From: Gammaproteobacteria bacterium
Lineage (GTDB): Bacteria > Pseudomonadota > Gammaproteobacteria > Pseudomonadales > Azotimanducaceae
DNA length: 64,000 bases
NCBI GenBank assembly: GCA_028821405.1
Contig: JAPPGK010000024.1
Span: 18,347-82,346, forward strand
Direction of reading: 5' to 3'
In this document: positions 34,938 to 43,488 of the stretch, piece after piece
Layout: every line of letters starts with the position of its first letter
Position numbering within the stretch: position 1 is the stretch's first letter
Made by a program: the position numbers and the translations under genes
Notes under the pieces: generated by a model
The model's database searches: none
The model's input: the letters and a program-made list of their open reading frames with translations, nothing else
What the model was told of the DNA's origin: nothing

Positions 34938-36860
34938 TTGAGCGAGGCGACAGATAACCAGGCGCTCGGCGTTCCGGGTTCATCGGCGGCACCGACTTCC
35001 CAGTTCGGCTTGCTTGGCACCCGCCGCCTCGGGCCTCTGTTCATCACCCAGTTCTTCGGCGCGTTCAACGACAACCTGTTCCGGTGGGCCTTCGTGGCCG
35101 TCCTCACCTTCGGCGGCCTGATCGCCGCGGACACGTCGCGGGTATACAACAATCTGGCGGCGGTCGTTTTCATCCTGCCGTTCTTCCTGTTCTCGGCGAC
35201 GGCCGGCACGCTGGCCGACCGGTTCGAGAAGTCGAGGCTTGTTCGTTTCGTCAAGATCGGCGAGATCGGCGTCGCGGCGCTCGCCGGGATCGCGCTTTAT
35301 CTGCAAAGCCTCCCCGCGTTGTTCACCGTGCTCTTCCTGCTCGGTGTGCAATCCACGTTCTTCGGGCCGCTCAAGTACTCGATCCTGCCGCAGCACCTCG
35401 ACTCCCGGGAACTGGTGGGCGGCAACGCCATGGTCCAGATGGGTACGTTCGTGGCGATCCTCCTCGGCACCATCGCGGGCGGGATCGTCGGCGACCTGGA
35501 AGGCGTCTCGCTGCTGCTGTTCGCCTTCGTGGTCCTGGTGGCGGTGCTGGGCTACCTCGCATGTCGGTGGATTCCGCGTGCCCAACCCACGAAGACCGAC
35601 AATCTGGGCTGGAACCCCGCCGTCGAAACCTGGCGTTTGATCACGCTCGCCCGGGAACGCAAGGCGGTATTCCTGTCGATACTCGGTGTGTCCTGGTTCT
35701 GGCTGCTCGGCTCCGTCGTCCTCGTGCAGATCCCGTCGCTGGTGCGCGACCTATCCGGGGGACAGCCCGTGGTCACGTTGATCATGGTGGTCTTCACCGT
35801 CGCCATCGCCCTCGGCTCGCTGTTTTGCGAAAAGCTCTCGGGACGGCGTGTCGAGATCGGGCTGGTGCCCGTCGGCGCGGCAGGCGTCAGTCTGTTCGGC
35901 CTCGACGCCTACTTCGCGATCAGCGCCATTGCGGCTGGCGAGACGGAGCGCACCGTCATCGAGTTCCTCCGCACGCCAGGCGTGGCCCGGCTCATGGTCG
36001 ATCTGACCATGATGGGCATCTTCACGGGCCTCTACGTCGTGCCGCTGCAGGCGAACATCCAGTCTCGCACGCCAAACGACCGGCGTGCCCGGGTCATCGC
36101 CGCCAACAACGTGCTGAATTCCTTGTTCATGGTCGTGGGTGCCGGTTTCGCGATCGGATGGTTCCTGCTCGACGGCACCATCGGTGGCCTGATCGCCGCC
36201 TTGGCGGTCATCAACGCGGGCGTCGCGGTGTTCATCTTCCAGCAGGTGCCCGAGTTCGCCATGCGGTTCCTGGTCTGGGCGATCTCCCACACGATGTACC
36301 GGGTGCGCCACCAAGGGCTCGACACGATCCCCGAAAAGGGTCCGGCGGTACTGGTCTGCAACCACGTCAGCTACATGGACGCCTGCCTGCTCGCCGGTGC
36401 GGTGCGGCGACCGATCCGCTTCGTCATGCACCAGAACATCTACCGGCTACCGGTGCTCAACTTCATCTTCCGCACCGGGCGCACGGTGCCGATTCTTCCC
36501 GAGACCGAAGATCCGGCGGTCTACGAAGCCGCGTTCCGGGACGTTCGCGAGGGGTTGGCTGATGGCGACCTCTTCTGCATCTTCCCGGAGGGCAAGCTCA
36601 CCCTCGACGGCGAAGTCGACCGGTTCCGCAAGGGGATCGAGCGAATCGTTGGCGAAACCCCCGTGCCCGTTGTCCCGATGGCGCTACGCGGTCTCTGGGG
36701 AAGTTTCTTCAGCCGGGAGGGCAAAGGCGCATTCCGACGCGGCCCCGGTCGGTTCTGGAGCCGCGTCGACATCGTCGTGGGCCAAGCCGTGGCGGCCGAG
36801 GCGGTGGAAGCCGACAACCTGCGCGAGCGGGTGCTTGCCTTGCGCGGCAACGATCGGTGA
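34938..36860 (+). CDS. Fusion of MFS lysophospholipid transporter and PlsC acyltransferase
   Basis: A 640-residue protein with two parts. Residues 1-410 form a 12-segment major facilitator module of the LplT type (QFFGAFNDNLFRWAFVAVL, LADRFEKSRLVR). Residues 450-640 are a PlsC-like acyltransferase with NHVSYMD (HX4D, His476-Asp481) and FPEGKLTLDG (549-558). Together they import and re-acylate lysophospholipids, as LplT and Aas do in other bacteria; the AMP-ligase third of Aas is absent. The TTG start is supported by AGGAG five bases before it. Confidence 0.9.
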   Translation: MSEATDNQALGVPGSSAAPTSQFGLLGTRRLGPLFITQFFGAFNDNLFRWAFVAVLTFGGLIAADTSRVYNNLAAVVFILPFFLFSATAGTLADRFEKSRLVRFVKIGEIGVAALAGIALYLQSLPALFTVLFLLGVQSTFFGPLKYSILPQHLDSRELVGGNAMVQMGTFVAILLGTIAGGIVGDLEGVSLLLFAFVVLVAVLGYLACRWIPRAQPTKTDNLGWNPAVETWRLITLARERKAVFLSILGVSWFWLLGSVVLVQIPSLVRDLSGGQPVVTLIMVVFTVAIALGSLFCEKLSGRRVEIGLVPVGAAGVSLFGLDAYFAISAIAAGETERTVIEFLRTPGVARLMVDLTMMGIFTGLYVVPLQANIQSRTPNDRRARVIAANNVLNSLFMVVGAGFAIGWFLLDGTIGGLIAALAVINAGVAVFIFQQVPEFAMRFLVWAISHTMYRVRHQGLDTIPEKGPAVLVCNHVSYMDACLLAGAVRRPIRFVMHQNIYRLPVLNFIFRTGRTVPILPETEDPAVYEAAFRDVREGLADGDLFCIFPEGKLTLDGEVDRFRKGIERIVGETPVPVVPMALRGLWGSFFSREGKGAFRRGPGRFWSRVDIVVGQAVAAEAVEADNLRERVLALRGNDR

Positions 36861-37234
36861 GCGGACCTCCTGCGGATTTCAGCCACCGCGACGTCGACGT
36901 CTATCCGCCCTTCCCCCACGAGGACCCTCGGCATCTAGTCGGCGTAGCGGCCGTCGGCGAACTCGTGCGCGTCGCCAAACTCGACGGGCGCGTCGTCGGC
37001 GCCTACCGCCTTGTCCGCACCGGTCAGACACGATTCGCGATCAAGGCCCTCGTCATCGACGAAGAATACCGTGGCCATGGCATCGGCCGCTGGCTGCTCG
37101 GCCACGCCATCGGGATCGCTGAATTGAAGGGCGGCAGGGTCATCGATGCCCCGCGTACCGCGGAGGGGTTCTTCGCCGTTAGCGGTTTCGAGCCGGTAGG
37201 CAACATCCTCCGCTTGAACCTGACGCCCGAGTAG
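36857..37234 (+). CDS. Small GNAT-family acetyltransferase
   Basis: A 125-residue single-domain acetyltransferase: VVGAYRLVRTGQTRFAIKAL, then IDEEYRGHGIGRWLLGHAIG (acetyl-CoA loop), then FFAVSGFEPVGNILRLNLTP. Its GTG start overlaps the upstream stop (GTGA, 36857-36860), so it is made along with the MFS-acyltransferase fusion. Substrate unknown. Confidence 0.8.
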   Translation: MSGPPADFSHRDVDVYPPFPHEDPRHLVGVAAVGELVRVAKLDGRVVGAYRLVRTGQTRFAIKALVIDEEYRGHGIGRWLLGHAIGIAELKGGRVIDAPRTAEGFFAVSGFEPVGNILRLNLTPE

Positions 37235-37371
37235 TCCTCGTCGACCGCCTCGAGGATGCGGCGCATGGGTCCCGCGACGAGCGGCTCGCGAGCGGCGCTG
37301 CGGGCGGACCCGGCGAACAGCCCAAGGGCGGTGCGACCTGGCGCGCAACACCCACTCCTTGCCGCCAAGGG

Positions 37372-37875
37372 GTGAGACCCGCACACTTGCAGTCTATGCA
37401 AAAGGCCATCGACATCGCCGCCCTCCCCCAACTCGAGGGCGGCGCCACCGTGGTCATTCTTCGATCCAAGTGGTACGCCGACATCGTGGGGTCGTTGCAC
37501 GGCAAGTGCGTTGAGGTGCTTGAGGCAAAGGGCGTCGACAACATCGTGACCCACACGTTGCCCGGGACGCTGGAGTTTCCGTTCGCGGCCAACGAAGTCG
37601 TCGAGACCAATGCCGATGTGGACGCCATCGTCTGCCTCGGCGTGGTGCTCAAGGGCGACACCTACCACTTCGAGATGATCATCGACGAATGTGTCCGCGG
37701 CCTGGGCGAGGTTTCCCGTGCCGCGCGGGTGCCCATCGTCAACGAGGTGCTGCCCGTGACACGGCTTGCGGACGCCGAGGCCCGCGCAGCCGACGATGAA
37801 CTCAACAAGGGCATCGAGGCGGCCGCCGCCGCCATCGAGATCATCCATTGGCGCCGCCAACTCGCGACCCGGTAA
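37372..37875 (+). CDS. ribH: 6,7-dimethyl-8-ribityllumazine synthase
   Basis: A 159-167 residue protein that condenses the two riboflavin precursors to lumazine. ATVVILRSKWYADIVGSL, LPGTLEFPFAAN and CLGVVLKGDTYHFEMI (with the catalytic histidine) are the family's key stretches; VNEVLPVTRLADAEAR follows. ATG 37396 gives the shorter and more likely form; the GTG at 37372 is upstream. NusB and other rib genes are not adjacent. Its last 28 bases overlap the next gene in another frame. Confidence 0.88.
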   Translation: MRPAHLQSMQKAIDIAALPQLEGGATVVILRSKWYADIVGSLHGKCVEVLEAKGVDNIVTHTLPGTLEFPFAANEVVETNADVDAIVCLGVVLKGDTYHFEMIIDECVRGLGEVSRAARVPIVNEVLPVTRLADAEARAADDELNKGIEAAAAAIEIIHWRRQLATR

Positions 37876-40667
37876 GCCTGCTGCCCAGGCCAACGTCGCT
37901 CGAGCCCGGCCCACGCTGGGTGCTGGCGTCGGATCCGAACCGAATCCAAGGCTCGTGTTCTACACGCCTGATACGCGCGGTGGCGCGGTTGCCGGCGCGG
38001 GGCTTAGTCATCGAGTTTCGAGTCGAGCGCGCGACGCGTTCCGTTCCGGGGGTCGCCGATTCGTACGAATACCGGCTAACGGTGGGCGAGACCGTGACGA
38101 TTCGGGCCGAGACCGAATGGGGTGCCCTGACGGCGCTGGCCACCCTGACGCAACTCGTCGCCGGCGGGGTCCTCGATGTCGCCGAGGTTCACGACGCGCC
38201 CCGCTATCCCTGGCGCGGCGTGATGATCGACACGGTCCGGCACTTCATCTCGCTCGCGACCCTCGAACGAACACTCGATGTGATGGCGTTCTACAAGCTG
38301 AACGTCCTTCACCTGCACCTCACCGACGACCAGGGATTCCGGTTCCGTTCCAACGCCTACCCGGAACTTGCCAGCGCGGACGCCTATTCGCACGCCGAAT
38401 TTCGCGATCTCGTCGACTACGCCGCCGACCGTGCGATCCGCGTCGTGCCCGAGCTTGATGTACCCGGCCATGCCACGAGCTGGCTTGCCGCACACCCGGA
38501 TTGGGGTGTCGATGGTGTCGTCGGCGTGGAAGGACCCAGTACCCGCTTCGGCGTACACGACGTCTGCCTCGACATCGAGAACCCCGAGGTTCGCCATGCC
38601 GTCGACACGCTCCTCGGTGAGTTCGCCGACGTGTTCCCCGACGAGTTCGTGCATTTCGGCGGGGACGAGGTCGGTCGTGATTGCACGGCGTTCTACCAGC
38701 ATGTTGTCGAGACGCTCGGCGGATTGGGCAAACGCGCCATGGGCTGGGACGAGTGCCTGCACGAGGACCTTCGCCAGGACACCGTGATCCAGGCCTGGCG
38801 AGGCATAGAGGCCCGGGATGCCGCGTTGCGCGCTGGGCACGACTGCGTGGTGTCCGCGCCCTACTACCTCGACCTTTTCTATCCGGCGGACGTGCATCAC
38901 GCCTTCGACCCCGCCACCTCGACCAAGGCCGGCGAGCAACGCCTGGCCCGTCACCCCAGCCTTGCCCACGTCCGGGATGGGCTCGCGTGGATGTCGGATT
39001 TCGGCGCTTTCCCCGAACTGCCCGAGAGACCGGGCGGCTGCGTCCTTGGTGGCGAAGCCTGTCTTTGGTCCGAGCTTGTCACGGACGAGTTGCTGGATGC
39101 GCGCCTGTGGAGTCGCATGCCGGCGATCGCCGAACGGTTCTGGAACGGCAGCGAGTCCTCGGATGCCGGGGCGGTCTACGAGAGCGCGGCGGCGACGCGG
39201 GGCACCCTCGCCATGCTCGGCACGCTACCCGAGGACCACGCCGCGCTCTTCGAGGACTACCCGGACCTCGCGCGACTCATCGAGATGGTCGAACCCGTCA
39301 AATGGTACCTGCGGCTTCTGGGGGTCGCCGAATACCAACGCCGCGTCAGCGGAGTGGGAAGTGCAGGAGAGGCGCGACCCTACTCCACGACCACGCCCCT
39401 CGACCGGATCGTCGACCGCATTCCGCCGGAGAGCCTCGCCACGCGACGTGCCGCAGCCGATCTGGCCGAGGGCGTGTCCATGGAACGGTGGATCGCCGGC
39501 TGGCGGAAGCAACGCGAGGCACTCGCGCGGCATCCCGATCTAGTAGGCGAGTTGCACAGCGTCTCGGACGCACTTGTCGGGGTCGCCGACTTCCTTGCCG
39601 GGAAGGCGAACGTCGACATCGGTTCCCTCGGCGGGCCATTCGGCGAATACCTGCTGCCGATCGCCGATGTCGCGGCAAACCACGAACCCGAACGCGCCAC
39701 CACCATCCGCCCGGTCCTCGACGCCTGGAACGTTGCGTCAAGCGCCCTACGAACCATCGACGCCGGCCACATCAACGACACCTACCTGGTCGATGATCGC
39801 TACGTGCTTCAGCGCCTCAACCACTCGGTCTTCCAACATCCCGAAGCGCTCATGCGCAATCTCGACAAGGCCATCGCCCACGAGGGCGGCAAATTGCTCC
39901 TCGCCCCGATCGCGACGAGGCAAGGCGCACCGTACGGCGTCGATGCAAGCGGGGAGATCTGGCGCTTGTTTCCCCACCTGCCGTCGCGGAACTTCCAGAA
40001 CCTGCCGGATGAACTCCTTGGGCCCGCCGGAGGCGCGTTCGGCGCCTTCCTCGCCACCTTTGCGGACTTCGCGGGCGAACTCGAACCCGTGATCGAAGGC
40101 TTCCACGACCTTGGCTTCTACCTCACACGCCTCGACGCCGCGCCGCCGGGGGACGTGGGCGCCACCTTGGACGAGATCAACAAACTCCGAGCCCAGTTCC
40201 GGCCCGGCGAGGCGGAGCGCGTAATCCACGGCGACTGCAAGGTGAACAACCTGCTCTTCCATCCGACGCGAGACACGGTCACGGCGATCATCGACCTCGA
40301 CACCTTGATGCTGGGCGACCCGGCCTGGGACTTCGGCGACCTCGTGCGCTCTGCATTCGCGGGTAGTGAAGAGACGGCGGCGGCTGCCGAGTTCTCGCGG
40401 TCCCGATTCGAGCCCTTGAGCAAGGGGTTCTTCTCCGCGTTCGGCCCGGTGGACGATACGCGCCGCTACGCCGCGGCACCCGCCTACATGAGCTTCATGC
40501 TGTCGGTGCGGTTTCTCACCGACCACTTAGAGGGTGACGTCTACTTCAAGGTGGGCAGACGCGGCGACAACCTCGCCCGCGCCCGATCGCAACTCGACCT
40601 CGCCAAGCGGTTCATGGCCGTCGGACCCGAGATGGCAGGCATCCTCGAAGACATCCAGCGGTCGTAG
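37848..40667 (+). CDS. Bifunctional GH20 beta-hexosaminidase / N-acetylhexosamine kinase-like fusion
   Basis: A 939-residue protein with two complete enzyme modules. Residues about 1-560 are a GH20 hydrolase: a GH20b domain, then YPWRGVMIDTVRHFI, LHLHLTDDQGFR, and HFGGDE with the catalytic pair Asp273-Glu274. Residues about 625-939 are an aminoglycoside-phosphotransferase-fold kinase close to N-acetylhexosamine 1-kinase: GHINDTYLV, YVLQRLNHSVFQHPEAL, HGDCKVNN (Asp796) and IIDLDT (Asp816, Asp818). No signal peptide is present, so it should work in the cytoplasm. It would free a terminal N-acetylhexosamine and phosphorylate it. The TTG at 37848 overlaps ribH. Confidence 0.85.
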   Translation: MAPPTRDPVSLLPRPTSLEPGPRWVLASDPNRIQGSCSTRLIRAVARLPARGLVIEFRVERATRSVPGVADSYEYRLTVGETVTIRAETEWGALTALATLTQLVAGGVLDVAEVHDAPRYPWRGVMIDTVRHFISLATLERTLDVMAFYKLNVLHLHLTDDQGFRFRSNAYPELASADAYSHAEFRDLVDYAADRAIRVVPELDVPGHATSWLAAHPDWGVDGVVGVEGPSTRFGVHDVCLDIENPEVRHAVDTLLGEFADVFPDEFVHFGGDEVGRDCTAFYQHVVETLGGLGKRAMGWDECLHEDLRQDTVIQAWRGIEARDAALRAGHDCVVSAPYYLDLFYPADVHHAFDPATSTKAGEQRLARHPSLAHVRDGLAWMSDFGAFPELPERPGGCVLGGEACLWSELVTDELLDARLWSRMPAIAERFWNGSESSDAGAVYESAAATRGTLAMLGTLPEDHAALFEDYPDLARLIEMVEPVKWYLRLLGVAEYQRRVSGVGSAGEARPYSTTTPLDRIVDRIPPESLATRRAAADLAEGVSMERWIAGWRKQREALARHPDLVGELHSVSDALVGVADFLAGKANVDIGSLGGPFGEYLLPIADVAANHEPERATTIRPVLDAWNVASSALRTIDAGHINDTYLVDDRYVLQRLNHSVFQHPEALMRNLDKAIAHEGGKLLLAPIATRQGAPYGVDASGEIWRLFPHLPSRNFQNLPDELLGPAGGAFGAFLATFADFAGELEPVIEGFHDLGFYLTRLDAAPPGDVGATLDEINKLRAQFRPGEAERVIHGDCKVNNLLFHPTRDTVTAIIDLDTLMLGDPAWDFGDLVRSAFAGSEETAAAAEFSRSRFEPLSKGFFSAFGPVDDTRRYAAAPAYMSFMLSVRFLTDHLEGDVYFKVGRRGDNLARARSQLDLAKRFMAVGPEMAGILEDIQRS

Positions 40668-40854
40668 GCGATCCTGAGGCGACCCTTGCGCTCGCCCCGA
40701 CCGCGACGGCCGTCCGACGAAATGAACGTCGCGGCCTGATCCGGGCGGGACACGCCCCTCCCCTACGGTCGCGCCGTACGCATCGGGTGCAAACTGGCAC
40801 TTTCCAACGCCACGCCGTAAGGTTCGCGGTTTCGTTTCGCCGAAGGCCTCGCCA

Positions 40855-41601
40855 ATGAACCACGTCAAGGATCTGCTCAGAGCCGGAGACACCGCTGTCG
40901 GTACCACCGCGGGGGCCAATAGCGAGGTTCGCTTGCTCGCGAACTCGGGCTTCGACTTCATCCTCTTCGATACCCAGCACGCGACGGACGACATCAAGGG
41001 CCTCGCACGCGCCGTGTCGGCCACCCGAGGCACGACCGCCGCCCCGATCGTGCGGGTCGGCGATCTGCGTCCCGACCAGATCTGCTACGCGCTGGACATC
41101 GGCGCCAAGGGTATCGTCGTTCCCATGGTGAACACGCCCGATGAAGCCACCGACATGGTCAAGTGGTGCAAGTATCCCTTCGACGGCGTCCGGAGTTCCG
41201 CCGGGATGCGTGGCGAGTGGGGCGAGTTCAAGAACTACCGCGAATACATGGACGCGGTGAACGAACAACTGCTGATCGTGCCCATGATCGAAACCCAGGA
41301 AGCGTTGGGTGCCATCGACGAGATTCTCGCCGTTCCCGGCATCGACGTGCTCTTGGTGGGCCCGTCGGATCTGTCCATCAACCTCGATGTCCCCTTGGAC
41401 TACACCAGCGACACCTACCAGGCCGCGTTGGACAAGATCGGTGCTTCCTGCCAGGCGGCGGGCGTCGCCGCGGGCATGTTCTTCGTCCCGCCGGGCATTT
41501 CCCCCGCACAATTGCAGGACAAGGGCTTCCGGTTCTTCACCCTGCCCTGGGCAGGCTGGGCGACGGAAGGCATCAAGAACGGAATCGCGGGCGTTCGGTA
41601 A
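40855..41601 (+). CDS. HpcH/HpaI-family aldolase
   Basis: A 248-residue class II pyruvate-dependent aldolase. FDFILFDTQHATDD holds the catalytic histidine, IVPMIETQEALGAIDEI and VLLVGPSDLSINL the metal-binding glutamate and aspartate, and the C-terminal AGMFFVPPGISPAQL fits. It cleaves a 2-keto-3-deoxy-type acid to pyruvate and an aldehyde, which could work with the sugar-acid dehydratase at 3058, although they are far apart. A possible partner is the PhyH-type dioxygenase on the opposite strand. Confidence 0.87.
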   Translation: MNHVKDLLRAGDTAVGTTAGANSEVRLLANSGFDFILFDTQHATDDIKGLARAVSATRGTTAAPIVRVGDLRPDQICYALDIGAKGIVVPMVNTPDEATDMVKWCKYPFDGVRSSAGMRGEWGEFKNYREYMDAVNEQLLIVPMIETQEALGAIDEILAVPGIDVLLVGPSDLSINLDVPLDYTSDTYQAALDKIGASCQAAGVAAGMFFVPPGISPAQLQDKGFRFFTLPWAGWATEGIKNGIAGVR

Positions 41602-41608
41602 GGCGTCG

Positions 41609-42511
41609 TCAGATCTCCGGGACCGACTGCGGTTCGTTCTCGACCCGGGTGACCCAGTAGTCGGCGTCGAAGGAGTCGTCGCCGAGCAGGAACCGCCAGA
41701 AGCGGATGCGGTTGATGTATTCGATTCGGCCGGTGTCGTTCTCGAACCAGGGCTCGCCCCTGGTGAGGATCGAGTGGATGTGATCCGGGTCGCGTCCGCG
41801 CTTCACATGGAAGATGGGGCGCTGCGCGAGATCCGCGTCGGTCAAGTCCGACGTGTCCCAAAGGCGCTGCTGCCGAACCGTCGGGTTGAGGCGGAGCTTG
41901 AACATGAAGCGCACAACCTCGGAACGGTTCCGGCCACCGCCATGCCACAGGCCATGATGGGCGAAGATCAAGGTACCCGCCGGGCATACGACGTGCTCCT
42001 GGCCCACGATGTTCTGGTAGCGGGCAATCGCAGCCTCGCTGACCACCCGCAAATGCGTGCCGGGCACGTATCGGGTCCCGCCCATGTCCGGCGTGACCTC
42101 GTGCGGGAAGTACATGAGTTGGATGTCGAACGTGAGCCGCGGGTCGATCGTGGAGTCCTGGTGGGTGTGCTGGGTTTTCCCGTCCTCGCCTGAGGGCCAA
42201 AGGACGTGCAGGAAGTGGTGGTCGACCAATGAACCGTGGCCAACGAGGCTCTCAACCGCGCCGCGCACCCATGGCAGGCGCACCAGGCGGCCCAGCGCCG
42301 TGTCGCCGGCGTAGGCGTCCATCATCGGTGTCCCCGCGGGCACTTCCGGGATGCGGCTGTTGGCCATCAACCCCCGATAGTCGGCGGGACCGGGACCACC
42401 CGCCTCGTCCATGAACTGGGCGTTTACCGGATCGGGTACGCGACCGTCGAAGCGCAGGAAGCCGCGGGCGGCAAAACTTGCCATTTGCCGGGAGTTGAGT
42501 CGTTCAATCAT
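41609..42511 (-). CDS. Phytanoyl-CoA dioxygenase (PhyH) family protein
   Basis: A 300-residue 2-oxoglutarate/Fe(II) dioxygenase. Ligands are His117 and Asp119 (HTHQDS) and the distal His190 (LWHGGG); the arginine that binds 2-oxoglutarate is near 194-201. MGGTRYVPGTH is the usual post-motif strand. The family hydroxylates acyl-CoAs, ectoine and natural products; the substrate cannot be read here. It is the last of four minus-strand genes starting with the selenocysteine peroxiredoxin and overlaps the upstream gene by eight bases. Confidence 0.85.
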   Translation of the reverse strand: MIERLNSRQMASFAARGFLRFDGRVPDPVNAQFMDEAGGPGPADYRGLMANSRIPEVPAGTPMMDAYAGDTALGRLVRLPWVRGAVESLVGHGSLVDHHFLHVLWPSGEDGKTQHTHQDSTIDPRLTFDIQLMYFPHEVTPDMGGTRYVPGTHLRVVSEAAIARYQNIVGQEHVVCPAGTLIFAHHGLWHGGGRNRSEVVRFMFKLRLNPTVRQQRLWDTSDLTDADLAQRPIFHVKRGRDPDHIHSILTRGEPWFENDTGRIEYINRIRFWRFLLGDDSFDADYWVTRVENEPQSVPEI

Positions 42512-43151
42512 CGTCCACCGGCGGCGACCCTTCGCCTTGGGACCCCAGAACTCCCTCAGCCTCGCTGCGTTCGCCAAACACCTCTTTCCTGACCGCTTCG
42601 GCGACATCGCAATACTGCGCCTTGGACTTCGTCTTCCGGTAGCCGTCGTAGATGTAGGCGGCGGTTCCAACGTACTCGGGGGTTCGCAGTCGATGGAAAG
42701 TGAACTCGACGGTCCCTAGTCGAGGAGTTGGGTACTTGTCCGTCAACCTCTTCGCCGTCAGCAGTTCGTACATTCGGTCGTCATCGTTTCTGACAAGGAA
42801 GTGAGCGCGGTACGCGCACTCGGGCAGTCCCCCGCCCGTGGTCACGACTCGCCGTCCTTCCGATCGGGAATCCGTGTAACCATCGTGGTAGACGTGCACG
42901 CTATGTAGCCAGTCCGTATTCCGTCTATCCCTGACATTGATGCTATAGCTGAAGTGGGAACCACGGTATGACCCGGTATTGGTGTAGTTCGCAAAGACGA
43001 AGTCGCCCACGCCATCGCCATTCAGATCTATCTCCAATTGCCTCGGACCCTCGAGACTGATCACCTCTGGCGGGTCGCACCACGAGGTGGGAGCGACGGT
43101 TGCCAACGCCAGGCACAAGGTGATCACAGGCATTCTACGCATCGGATTCAT
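42504..43151 (-). CDS. Hypothetical secreted protein
   Basis: A 215-residue protein with a signal peptide (ITLCLALATVAPTSWC). Mature part begins with LEIDLNGDGVGDFVFANYTN, an FG-GAP/EF-hand-like strand often found in exported proteins. The rest is rich in aromatic and charged residues and has no recognised domain. The ATG at 43151 overlaps the upstream stop (ATGA, 43148-43151), and its end overlaps the dioxygenase start. Role unknown; it probably acts in the periplasm. Confidence 0.65.
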   Translation of the reverse strand: MNPMRRMPVITLCLALATVAPTSWCDPPEVISLEGPRQLEIDLNGDGVGDFVFANYTNTGSYRGSHFSYSINVRDRRNTDWLHSVHVYHDGYTDSRSEGRRVVTTGGGLPECAYRAHFLVRNDDDRMYELLTAKRLTDKYPTPRLGTVEFTFHRLRTPEYVGTAAYIYDGYRKTKSKAQYCDVAEAVRKEVFGERSEAEGVLGSQGEGSPPVDDD

Positions 43152-43465
43152 CCCCTCGGGTCACGCCCACCCGTGGCTTCGCCGGTTTGCGCGTCGCAAA
43201 CGAGTTTCTCGAAGAAGAACTCGTATTTGAGGTAGCCCGTCCTGAACTCTTCGCCCACGCCGTGATCGAGGAGCGGCGAAGCCTGGATCAGACGCCAACC
43301 ATCCTGCAACGCCCCAAGCCCCGTTTCGTAGGGCGGTTCGTCCGCATCTCCAGACATGTGCCGCTCCCGACCCGTACCGTCGTAGACGGCCCAAGCCACG
43401 ACCGCAGAATCGAGCGCGGAATTGCGCAGGTAGAGGACAAGCACCTGCTGGCGTTGCGTCGTCAC
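43148..43465 (-). CDS. Hypothetical protein, conserved-looking
   Basis: A 105-residue protein. VLVLYLRNSALDSAVVAWAV, then YDGTGRERHMSGDADEPPYE, TGLGALQDGWRLIQASPLL and GYLKYEFFFEKLVCD make up a compact region that looks like a real, conserved domain of unknown function. Open reading continues upstream without a stop through the peroxiredoxin gene on a different frame, so the GTG at 43465 is chosen, 23 bases after the peroxiredoxin stop. It is coupled to the secreted protein gene by an ATGA overlap. Confidence 0.6.
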   Translation of the reverse strand: MTTQRQQVLVLYLRNSALDSAVVAWAVYDGTGRERHMSGDADEPPYETGLGALQDGWRLIQASPLLDHGVGEEFRTGYLKYEFFFEKLVCDAQTGEATGGRDPRG

Positions 43466-43488
43466 GCTCGAACCCGTTGCGTTGGGAC

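Noticed and set aside
35084..36562. Long frame inside the MFS-acyltransferase gene, same strand
   Set aside because: Out-of-frame reading of a strongly supported gene; low-complexity arginine-rich translation.
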